DNA from: Myxococcota bacterium
GTDB taxonomy: Bacteria; Myxococcota; UBA4151
Direction of reading: 5' to 3'
NCBI GenBank assembly: GCA_028823075.1
Contig: JAPKCE010000160.1
Coordinates: 1-5,480 of the forward strand
Length of the DNA stretch: 5,480 bases
Shown here piece after piece: positions 1-5,480 of this stretch (position 1 is the stretch's first letter; each line of letters starts with the position of its first letter). The notes under the pieces are model-generated. The model was given only the letters and a program-made list of their open reading frames with translations. It was not told the DNA's origin and made no database searches. Position numbers and translations under genes: made by a program.

Positions 1-182
1 ATATTGTCTGCGTCCAACCTCAGCCGAGCATCCGCGCCCCCGGCGTCGAGCGGGGCTACCGCAGCATCAAAAAATCCGATGTCGGCGCGCCCGGGCATGC
101 CCGCATCTGCGGCCTCAGGCGGCGACAAAAACAGGCTGCAACCGAAGGCGGTAAGCAAGGGTAAAGCGAGTAGGATTTTCAC
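1..182 (-). CDS. Putative lipoprotein, N-terminal part only (runs off left edge)
   Basis: The 60 visible codons start at a GTG (complement 180-182) and read without a stop to the left edge. The N-terminus is a classic lipoprotein signal: a lysine at residue 2, a hydrophobic stretch (ILLALPLLTAF) and a cysteine at residue 15 preceded by A-F-G. The -3 residue is A rather than the usual L, so the lipobox is acceptable but not perfect. After the cysteine the chain is rich in Asp, Ala and Gly (DAG-type motifs), like the flexible linkers that follow the lipid anchor in many myxobacterial-type lipoproteins. An alternative in-frame TTG (complement 216-218) would add 12 residues with Arg and His; a TGA lies two codons further upstream. 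Neither start has a clear Shine-Dalgarno. The gene is divergent from the two plus-strand lipoproteins. Product and function cannot be named from this fragment. Confidence 0.7.
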   Translation of the reverse strand, partial: MKILLALPLLTAFGCSLFLSPPEAADAGMPGRADIGFFDAAVAPLDAGGADARLRLDADN

Positions 183-250
183 AAAAGAGACGCTGCCGGA
201 GGCGTGTGGCCGGGTCAAGTCTCAGGAGCGGTGTTTGATTTTGTATGAAC

Positions 251-279
251 GCTGGGTTGTAGGGGCTTTTATACCCAGC
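251..279. repeat. 7-bp inverted repeat, possible operator
   Basis: GCTGGGT at 251-257 is perfectly complementary to ACCCAGC at 273-279, with a 15-base spacer. The centres of the arms are 22 bases apart, about two helical turns, which would suit a dimeric regulator. It lies 42 bases upstream of the gene A start, in the most A/T-rich part of the divergent region. The arms are short enough to arise by chance, and the long loop argues against a terminator. Confidence 0.3.
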
Positions 280-310
280 CTAGGGCCTGTAGCGTTGTTC
301 GTCCGTATCT

Positions 311-315
311 AGGAG
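311..315 (+). promoter_or_regulatory. Ribosome binding site of gene A
   Basis: AGGAG lies six bases before the ATG at 322. An in-frame TAG at 310-312 rules out any longer N-terminus, so this site and the ATG together fix the start. Confidence 0.85.
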
Positions 316-321
316 CCCCTC

Positions 322-3300
322 ATGGCCTTGCGCATCTGCACCTCACTTCTTATCGTACTTTTCTTTTCAGCTTGCAGTAAAACAGCTGATGTTCCCGCTG
401 TTTCGGGATGTTCATCGGATGACGACTGCGCTCGCCCGCTGAGCTGTTTGCTGGGCCAATGTCGCCAGGCCATCTGCGAACCGGGCCTATTGCGCTGTAA
501 CGAAAGCGACCTGGAAGCCTGCACCCCCGACGGCCAAGGCTTTGCTTTTAACCGCGCCTGCGGTGCCGGATGTGATGAAGAGAACACGCGTTGCCGCGAC
601 GCCATCTGCGCCGCCTTTGCCACCCGCTGTTTCGAAACGAACAAAGAACGCTGCATCCCGGGCGGTGGCGGCTGGGTACTCGAAGAGGAATGCGACCAGG
701 GCTGCGTCGAAGGCACCTGTGTAACCCCGGGTGACCGCATCTGCACCGATGGCCAAACGCGCTGCATCGGTGGTAACGTCGAGACCTGCAACACCGTCGG
801 CAGTGGCTGGATGCATAACGAGAGTTGCGCCCACGGTTGCGCCGCGGGCGTCTGCTCAGACGCGCCCTGCCCCGAAGGACAGATGCGCTGCAACAATGCG
901 ACTTTAGAGATCTGCGGTGGCGCCGGGTGGCGCTATGGCCGCACCTGCGATTTCGGTTGTCGCGAAGGCGGATGCTTGGAGTCGGTCTGCGAACGCGGCG
1001 CCGTGCAATGCCGCGCTGATGATGTGGAAGCCTGCGCCCCCGATCAACGCTCCTGGCTCTACCGCCACACTTGTGAAGGTTCCTGCGAAGAAGGTGCCTG
1101 TGTTGGCGGCGGTAGCGGCTGCCGCGAAGGCCAGCGCCGCTGCAACGGCGATATGCTCGAAACCTGCAACAACTCAGCAACCTGGGAAACCGAGCGCCAA
1201 TGCGACGAAGGCTGTCGCTCAGGCTCCTGCACGATCTGCCGCCCTGGCGTGCGCCGCTGCGATGGTCTGCAACCGCAGCTTTGCTCGGACAACGGCGCCG
1301 GCTACGCCAACCAAGGCGATGTCTGTCAAACCAGTTGTGTGGTGGGACGCTGCGGCGTCTGCGATCCAGGCGAGCGACGCTGCTCGGGTGCCAATATCGA
1401 ACTCTGCGGTGAAGCCGGGCAAGCTTGGGGACAACTCAGCGCCTGTTTGACCCATTGCGACAACGGCGCTTGCACGGTGTGCACGCCGGGTGCGGTGCGC
1501 TGCTTTGGACGCACCGTCCAGACCTGCGCCCAAGACGGCAGCGCCTGGGCCGACAACCAACAATGCAACGGCGCCTGCCGTGATGGTGCCTGTCAGGGTG
1601 AAGTGGTTTGCCCTCCCGGCACCATGCGCTGCAGTGCTCAAAACCTACAGACTTGCACGCCACAAGGCGCAGGTTGGTTGACCGTCGAGAGTTGCATGGG
1701 CCGCTGTGAGAATGCTGCCTGCGTCGGACCATCGTGCTTGCCCTTAGAATTGACTGCATCGCCGGCTCAACTGCCTGCCGATGAAAGCAGTTCAACGCTG
1801 ATCTCCAGCGCCTTGATCCTCAGCCATAACGGCACCGCTGTGCCGGACGGCAGTTTGTTCACCGTGTCGACCACCGGCGGCACCTTGCTCGCTCAAGATG
1901 GCGACCCGAATACTCCCGGGGTGCAAGTGCGCAGCCTCAACGGGCGCATCGATTTTGCGGTGCAAGCGCCTGGCATGGAAGAGAACAACCAAGTGCCGCA
2001 GCCGATCACCGCGCGTGCTGAGCATCCGCTCGCCGGGCGTTGTGCGGGCACCGCGCAGATCACCTTTATAGCGCCGGTGAACGATCATTTCACCGCCCTT
2101 GATTTCACCTCAGCAACCCACAACGACACCGAGGTCACCAACGCACTTTGGGACACGGCGCTAGGCCGCGTCGATCCCTTCCCCAGCGACTTTGGTGCTG
2201 GCGAAGACGGTGATCTCACCATCGGCGGCACCTATAATATCAACACCAACTCGCAGCCAGGGCGGCTCTTTCCTGACGCTGTGAATTTCGTCGTTACCGA
2301 AGTGGGCGCGGCGCAAGTGGTGGTGCGCGGTGGCGTGGGCGGCCTGGAGATCGGCGACGAAGTCCTGCTGATTAATTTGCAGGGCGATGCCACCAATCAC
2401 GGTAACGTCGGCAATTACGAGATCAAAGAGGTAGCGCGTATCAACTACGGTCAAAACACGGTCTTCTTCACCACCAGCCTGACGAAGATCTACGGAGCCA
2501 CCGATGCCAACGCCGATATCACGGTCCAGAAGATCATGCTGCAACGTGTACCTCGCTACCGGAGTCTACGCGTCATTGGCTCGCTCACAGCGGATAGCTG
2601 GGATGGCGAAAAGAACGGCATCATGTTCGTAAAAGTACTCGGAAGTGCTGAAGTCTTGGGCAATATCAACATGGATAGCAAAGGCTATCGCCCAGGTGAA
2701 ACCAACCGGCCTGGCGAATCCATCAGCGGATTCATCGAACCCACCTTCGATGCGAACCAGGGTGGGGGCGGAGGTTTTGGCGGTACGGACCGCACGACCG
2801 ACGACTACTCTTACGGCACCCCGCGAAATTATGGCTGCAACTGCAATGTGTATTGGGCAGGTCAAAATATCAATGAACCCAATGGGGGCGGAGGTGCAGG
2901 TTATGGCACTGCCGGAGAAACCGTCGAATCAGGCCAAGGCGGAAACACTTATGGTGAGGCAGATCTGCGCCAGTGGTTTCTTGGTTCCGCAGGTGCCACG
3001 ACCACGGCGACCGGGCATGCTCGAAGGCGGCAATATCGATACTGTTGTGGCCTACAATGGCAGGGCGCCTCTGACGGGCCTGCTCCCCAACCAACGACAG
3101 GCTCGCGGGGCGGCGGTACGATCGTTCTCTGGGCAAGTGGTATTTCGATCGGTGGGACCGTGCGGGCTAACCAACAAGCATCTGGCAACTCCAGGGGCTC
3201 CGGGGGCACCGTTTTCCTGAGAGCCCGCTCCATGAATGTCGGTTCAAACAAGGTGCAGGCCACGGGCGGCACCCGCGGCGGCCATGGTCGCATCCGACTC

Positions 3301-3651
3301 GACTTCTTTGGTCTGTCTGGGACCACGACCCCAGCTTTCCATTCCGGCTTTGCCGGCGACACCATCGTCCAAACGTCGGACCTAAGCGGTGTCGGCAACC
3401 CAGTGGCTGCGGTCACCTTTCGCCAATCGCTCGAAGACCGTCGCGGTGGCACCATCGGTTATCGCGTTAGCAACGGCGCCACCAATGACGACCAGGAACT
3501 CATCTGGCACCCAATCGCAGCCGGCGAAACGGTCAACTTCCCCGAAAATCAGCCGGGGACCGCGCTGCGTATGCGCGCCACCTTCTCGAACGACAACCTG
3601 CAGCCTCTGGCCTTGATCGGTCTGAGCCTTGGCTGGTCACGCACCCCCTAA
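322..3651 (+). CDS. Cys-rich repeat surface lipoprotein with Ig-like and Gly-rich domains (gene A)
   Basis: This 1109-residue protein is predicted to be lipid-anchored in the cell envelope. The signal peptide ends in F-S-A-C with the anchor cysteine at residue 18. A C-x-x-D-x-D-C motif (residues 30-47) is followed by ten units of about 38 residues with six cysteines each (52-467). Residues 472-584 resemble a bacterial Ig-like domain of the invasin/Big_1 type (VPDGSLFTVSTTGG, then a conserved second half). Residues 590-800 are beta-rich and include GDEVLLINLQG (678-688) and a QKIMLQRVP segment. Residues 811-993 are Gly-rich (GGGGGFGG, GGGGAGYGTAG, GGHGRIRLDF), and 1005-1109 form a probable beta-sandwich. 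From memory, this C-terminal half matches a myxobacterial family often labelled AgmC-like (adventurous gliding motility); that is a label, not proof of function. Residues 899-926 look frame-slipped. Gene B starts 12 bases downstream without an intervening terminator, so the two are probably co-transcribed. Coding assignment is very secure; function is unknown. Confidence 0.95.
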   Translation: MALRICTSLLIVLFFSACSKTADVPAVSGCSSDDDCARPLSCLLGQCRQAICEPGLLRCNESDLEACTPDGQGFAFNRACGAGCDEENTRCRDAICAAFATRCFETNKERCIPGGGGWVLEEECDQGCVEGTCVTPGDRICTDGQTRCIGGNVETCNTVGSGWMHNESCAHGCAAGVCSDAPCPEGQMRCNNATLEICGGAGWRYGRTCDFGCREGGCLESVCERGAVQCRADDVEACAPDQRSWLYRHTCEGSCEEGACVGGGSGCREGQRRCNGDMLETCNNSATWETERQCDEGCRSGSCTICRPGVRRCDGLQPQLCSDNGAGYANQGDVCQTSCVVGRCGVCDPGERRCSGANIELCGEAGQAWGQLSACLTHCDNGACTVCTPGAVRCFGRTVQTCAQDGSAWADNQQCNGACRDGACQGEVVCPPGTMRCSAQNLQTCTPQGAGWLTVESCMGRCENAACVGPSCLPLELTASPAQLPADESSSTLISSALILSHNGTAVPDGSLFTVSTTGGTLLAQDGDPNTPGVQVRSLNGRIDFAVQAPGMEENNQVPQPITARAEHPLAGRCAGTAQITFIAPVNDHFTALDFTSATHNDTEVTNALWDTALGRVDPFPSDFGAGEDGDLTIGGTYNINTNSQPGRLFPDAVNFVVTEVGAAQVVVRGGVGGLEIGDEVLLINLQGDATNHGNVGNYEIKEVARINYGQNTVFFTTSLTKIYGATDANADITVQKIMLQRVPRYRSLRVIGSLTADSWDGEKNGIMFVKVLGSAEVLGNINMDSKGYRPGETNRPGESISGFIEPTFDANQGGGGGFGGTDRTTDDYSYGTPRNYGCNCNVYWAGQNINEPNGGGGAGYGTAGETVESGQGGNTYGEADLRQWFLGSAGATTTATGHARRRQYRYCCGLQWQGASDGPAPQPTTGSRGGGTIVLWASGISIGGTVRANQQASGNSRGSGGTVFLRARSMNVGSNKVQATGGTRGGHGRIRLDFFGLSGTTTPAFHSGFAGDTIVQTSDLSGVGNPVAAVTFRQSLEDRRGGTIGYRVSNGATNDDQELIWHPIAAGETVNFPENQPGTALRMRATFSNDNLQPLALIGLSLGWSRTP
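475..1722 (+). repeat. Ten-unit six-cysteine repeat tract of gene A
   Basis: Units begin at residues 52, 96, 141, 183, 223, 267, 306, 347, 387 and 430 and end with the tract at residue 467. The consensus is C-x(4-5)-R/Q-C, about seven residues, C, 10-14 residues, C-x3-C-x4-C, usually with P/E-G after the first cysteine. A Trp sits in the long loop of eight units; units 1 and 7 have Phe or Tyr there. An even count of six cysteines per unit suggests three disulfides each in an exported, rod-like array; pairing is inferred. Units differ clearly from one another within the protein, so this is an old array rather than a fresh amplification. Confidence 0.9.
1276..1611 (+). repeat. 336-bp perfect direct repeat, copy 1 (gene A)
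   Basis: Every base is identical to 4612-4947 in gene B (offset 3336), including third codon positions. It covers most of unit 7, units 8 and 9, and the first codon of unit 10. A single mismatch at 1275 (g versus c at 4611) is preceded by another 40 identical bases (1235-1274). The right edge is abrupt. Confidence 0.97.
1735..2073 (+). other. Invasin-like (Big_1-like) Ig domain of gene A
   Basis: Residues 472-584 begin with a cysteine (C472) and have a second near the end (C574). In between is the pattern of group 1 bacterial Ig-like domains: a Ser/Thr-rich strand, then G-x-x-VPDG and FTVSTTGGTL, and a later strand reading VRSLNGRIDFAVQAP. Such domains are common in surface adhesins as rigid spacers. 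The family match is by pattern only. The equivalent domain of gene B is well conserved. Confidence 0.6.
2752..3300 (+). other. Gly-rich domain of gene A
   Basis: Residues 811-993 contain repeated Gly clusters (NQGGGGGFGG, PNGGGGAGYGTAG, SRGGGTIVLWASG, GSGGTVFLRARS, GGHGRIRLDF) alternating with short beta strands. This alternation is typical of the C-terminal half of large myxobacterial-type surface proteins. The segment GCNCN (838-842) adds two close cysteines. Codons near 3016-3100 within it appear frame-slipped (see findings). Confidence 0.65.
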
Positions 3652-3653
3652 TT

Positions 3654-3657
3654 GGAG
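3654..3657 (+). promoter_or_regulatory. Ribosome binding site of gene B
   Basis: GGAG lies six bases before the ATG at 3664, the same spacing as at gene A. It starts two bases after the gene A stop codon (3649-3651), so gene B has its own translation signal within the 12-base gap. Confidence 0.85.
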
Positions 3658-3663
3658 TCCTCT

Positions 3664-5480
3664 ATGCGCCTCTTTGCACTTTTACTGCTGGGCCTAAGCG
3701 CCTGTACTGCGAGCACCGATGTACCGGGTACTGCACCCGGAAGTTGCGCCACCGACGCCGATTGTGCACGCGACCTCAATTGCCTGCTCGGCATGTGCCG
3801 CACCAAGATCTGCGAGCCTGGGGAGTTGCGCTGCAACGAAACCGACTTGGAAAGCTGTAGCGCTGACGGTCAGGGCTTTGCCTTCAACCGTAGTTGCGGT
3901 GCCGGATGCAACGAGGAGACCAAGCGCTGCCGAGACGCCATCTGCGCCGCCTTCGCCACCCGCTGTTTTGAAAACAATAAAGAACGCTGCATCGCCGGCG
4001 GCGGTGGCTGGGTGCTCGAAGAGGAATGCGGCGACGGATGCAGCGAAGGGAGCTGCGTTACCGCTGGTGACCGCATCTGTACCGAAGGACAAACTCGCTG
4101 CATCGGCGGCAACGTGGAGACCTGCAACAGCATCGGCAGTGGCTGGATGCATAACGAGAGTTGCGCCCACGGTTGCGCTGCGGGGGGCTGCTCCGACGCG
4201 CCCTGCCCCGAAGGACAGATGCGCTGCAACAACGCGACTTTAGAGATCTGCGGCGGTGCCGGGTGGCGCTATGGCAGCACCTGTGATTTTGGTTGTCGCG
4301 AAGGCGGATGTTTGGAGTCGGTCTGCGAACGCGGCGCCGTCCAATGCCGCGGCGATGATGTGGAAGCCTGCGCCCCCGATCAACGCTCCTGGCTCTACCG
4401 CCAAACCTGCGAAAGTTCCTGCGATGAGGGTGCCTGTGTGGGCGGCGGCGGCGGCTGCCGCGAAGGCCAAAGGCGCTGCAACGGCGATATGCTCGAGACC
4501 TGCAACAACTCAGCGACCTGGGAAACCGAACGCCAATGCGACGAAGGCTGTCGCGCCGGTTCGTGTACGGTCTGCCGCCCTGGCGTGCGCCGCTGCGATG
4601 GTCTGCAACCCCAGCTTTGCTCGGACAACGGCGCCGGCTACGCCAACCAAGGCGATGTCTGTCAAACCAGTTGTGTGGTGGGACGCTGCGGCGTCTGCGA
4701 TCCAGGCGAGCGACGCTGCTCGGGTGCCAATATCGAACTCTGCGGTGAAGCCGGGCAAGCTTGGGGACAACTCAGCGCCTGTTTGACCCATTGCGACAAC
4801 GGCGCTTGCACGGTGTGCACGCCGGGTGCGGTGCGCTGCTTTGGACGCACCGTCCAGACCTGCGCCCAAGACGGCAGCGCCTGGGCCGACAACCAACAAT
4901 GCAACGGCGCCTGCCGTGATGGTGCCTGTCAGGGTGAAGTGGTTTGCGTGCCAGGCGAAATTCGCTGCAACGGGCGAAATCGCGAGGCCTGCACACCGGG
5001 CGGCGAGGCCTGGCTGGTGCGTGAGAGTTGCATGACGCGTTGTGAACTCGGGCGCTGTCTTGGCCCAGCCTGTCTGCCGATTGAACTGAGCCCATCGCCG
5101 GCGCAACTGCCGGCCGATGAGAGCAGTTCCACACTGATCTCAAGCGGACTGATTCTAAGCAACAATGGTACGCCCGTGCCCGATGGCAGTCTGTTTACCG
5201 TCTCGACCACCGGCGGCACCCTACTCGCCCAAGATGGCGACCCGAACACCCCCGGCGTGCAAGTGCGTAGCCTCAACGGGCGCATCGATTTTGCGATACA
5301 AGCGCCGGCGATGGGCGAAAATAACGCCGTGCCGCAGCCGATTACCTTGCGCGCCGCCCATCCGGTTGCTGAGCGTTGTGCGGGGACCGCACAGATCACC
5401 TTTACGGCTCCAACTACAGCGCATTTCACAGCGCTAGATTTCACCTCGGCGACTCTAAACGACGCCGAAGTAACCAACGC
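3664..5480 (+). CDS. Cys-rich repeat surface lipoprotein, paralogue of gene A (gene B, truncated by window edge)
   Basis: The frame is open from the ATG through 605 codons to the right edge, with no stop, so the C-terminus is missing only because the window ends. The signal peptide is short and canonical: MRLFALLLLGLSAC, with L-S-A-C and the anchor cysteine at residue 14. A C-x-x-D-x-D-C motif (28-45) follows, then ten six-cysteine units (50-465), the Ig-like domain (470-582) and the start of the beta-rich region (HFTALDFTSAT). Alignment to gene A needs no indel after residue 28; only the signal peptide and the first post-anchor residues differ in length. Substitutions are scattered except in a 336-bp identical block and a strongly divergent unit 10. 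The protein most likely continues with the Gly-rich and C-terminal domains seen in gene A. It probably arose by tandem duplication and shares gene A's promoter. Its role is unknown; it may be a variant or a partner of A. Confidence 0.93.
   Translation, partial: MRLFALLLLGLSACTASTDVPGTAPGSCATDADCARDLNCLLGMCRTKICEPGELRCNETDLESCSADGQGFAFNRSCGAGCNEETKRCRDAICAAFATRCFENNKERCIAGGGGWVLEEECGDGCSEGSCVTAGDRICTEGQTRCIGGNVETCNSIGSGWMHNESCAHGCAAGGCSDAPCPEGQMRCNNATLEICGGAGWRYGSTCDFGCREGGCLESVCERGAVQCRGDDVEACAPDQRSWLYRQTCESSCDEGACVGGGGGCREGQRRCNGDMLETCNNSATWETERQCDEGCRAGSCTVCRPGVRRCDGLQPQLCSDNGAGYANQGDVCQTSCVVGRCGVCDPGERRCSGANIELCGEAGQAWGQLSACLTHCDNGACTVCTPGAVRCFGRTVQTCAQDGSAWADNQQCNGACRDGACQGEVVCVPGEIRCNGRNREACTPGGEAWLVRESCMTRCELGRCLGPACLPIELSPSPAQLPADESSSTLISSGLILSNNGTPVPDGSLFTVSTTGGTLLAQDGDPNTPGVQVRSLNGRIDFAIQAPAMGENNAVPQPITLRAAHPVAERCAGTAQITFTAPTTAHFTALDFTSATLNDAEVTN
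3811..5058 (+). repeat. Ten-unit six-cysteine repeat tract of gene B
   Basis: The tract has the same ten units, in the same order and of the same lengths, as gene A (offset 3336). Unit n here resembles unit n of gene A far more than any other unit, so duplication of the whole gene came after the array was built. Units 2-6 differ at scattered sites (for example 8 differences in the 120 bases matching 961-1080). Units 8-9 are identical, and unit 10 (4945-5058) is strongly different. Confidence 0.9.
4612..4947 (+). repeat. 336-bp perfect direct repeat, copy 2 (gene B)
   Basis: This block is identical base for base to 1276-1611 in gene A, with the same reading frame and the same repeat units. 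It ends after the first codon (TGC) of unit 10; from 4948 on the two genes differ sharply. Confidence 0.97.
5071..5409 (+). other. Invasin-like (Big_1-like) Ig domain of gene B
   Basis: Residues 470-582 match the gene A domain along their whole length, with the same two cysteines, VPDGSLFTVSTTGG and VRSLNGRIDFA motifs. Many differences are synonymous (for example in 5197-5256), which points to selection to keep the protein sequence. Confidence 0.6.

Larger units (their letters stand above)
183..321. promoter_or_regulatory. Divergent intergenic region
   Basis: These 139 bases separate the starts of two divergently transcribed lipoprotein genes, so promoters for both should lie here. The patch around 232-275 is richer in A/T than the coding sequence on either side. 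I could not pick a convincing -35/-10 pair on either strand; TTATAC-like bases near 269-274 have no good -35 partner. Apart from the inverted repeat at 251-279 and the ribosome binding site at 311-315, I see nothing definite. Confidence 0.5.

Noticed and set aside
235..274. Sigma-70-type promoter with TTGATT at 235-240 and TTATAC at 269-274
   Set aside because: The spacer would be 28 bases, far too long, and alternative pairings match the consensus poorly.
4..312. Plus-strand open frame of 102 codons beginning at TTG
   Set aside because: It lies antisense to the lipoprotein start at complement 1-182, has no ribosome binding site, and reads through the promoter region as low-complexity Ala/Ser sequence. 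The minus-strand reading with a signal peptide and lipobox is far better.
309..896. Long minus-strand frame antisense to gene A, with a near-copy antisense to gene B at 3870-4232
   Set aside because: Similarity between the two antisense frames follows automatically from the A/B duplication. They are Gln/Ser/Pro-rich, lack start signals and oppose a strongly supported gene.
917..1450. Plus-strand shifted-frame product of 177 residues, repeated at 4256-4786
   Set aside because: It is Ala-rich and lies wholly inside the Cys-repeat tract in another frame. GC-rich, regularly spaced TGC codons leave such frames open; conservation reflects DNA identity of the copies.
475..1722. Tryptophan synthase alpha chain, metallothionein or protease-inhibitor identity for the Cys-rich tract
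   Set aside because: From memory, Cys-rich proteins of this type sometimes carry the tryptophan synthase label in databases, but nothing here resembles a TIM barrel. The spacing of cysteines and the exported context do not fit metallothionein, and no known inhibitor fold could be assigned.
2645..3220. Plus-strand +1 frame of 191 codons inside gene A as a separate gene
   Set aside because: Most of it is a shadow of gene A. Only the stretch near 3017-3095 looks protein-like, which is better explained as a local frameshift of gene A and is reported as a finding.
3652..3663. Terminator or regulatory element between genes A and B
   Set aside because: The 12-base gap holds only a ribosome binding site; there is no room for a hairpin and none is visible at the end of gene A.
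322..5480. CRISPR array or mobile element as the source of the repeats
   Set aside because: The repeats are in-frame protein modules with conserved cysteines, not identical short repeats with spacers. No transposase, terminal inverted repeats or target duplications were seen.

Overview
The window comes from a GC-rich bacterium with surface lipoproteins typical of Myxococcota/Bradymonadota-type lineages (the former Deltaproteobacteria). The clues are Cys-rich modular lipoproteins, a C-x-x-D-x-D-C motif after the lipid-anchor cysteine, a Gly-rich C-terminal region of the kind databases often label AgmC-like, and an Asp/Ala/Gly-rich stretch in the neighbouring lipoprotein. The lineage call is inference; no rRNA or housekeeping gene is present.

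Layout: positions 1-182 hold the first 60 codons of a lipoprotein gene on the minus strand, running off the left edge. Positions 183-321 are a divergent intergenic region with a 7-bp inverted repeat. Positions 322-3651 hold a complete 1109-residue lipoprotein gene (gene A). After 12 bases comes a second gene of the same family (gene B), from 3664 through the right edge, with 605 codons visible and no stop. A and B almost certainly form one transcription unit. No RNA genes, CRISPR arrays, insertion sequences or terminators were seen.

Both proteins are built the same way: a lipoprotein signal peptide, a short C-x-x-D-x-D-C motif, ten units of about 38 residues with six cysteines each, and an invasin-like (Big_1-like) Ig domain. 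In A this is followed by a beta-rich region, a Gly-rich segment and a C-terminal beta domain. The expected product is a long, disulfide-stabilised lipid-anchored protein on the envelope. Function is unknown; adhesion, motility or cell contact are guesses from architecture only.

The main finding is the relation between A and B. They are collinear without a visible indel from the first cysteine motif to the end of the window, and differ at scattered sites. However, 336 bases (1276-1611 and 4612-4947) are perfectly identical, third codon positions included. That identity stops abruptly at the start of repeat unit 10, where about 26 of the next 60 bases differ. This looks like recent gene conversion or recombination between the copies. 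A second oddity is a stretch of gene A near 3016-3100 that reads better in another frame, as if two compensating indels had occurred. I see no wholly new molecular system; the window holds a duplicated, recombining family of surface lipoproteins.
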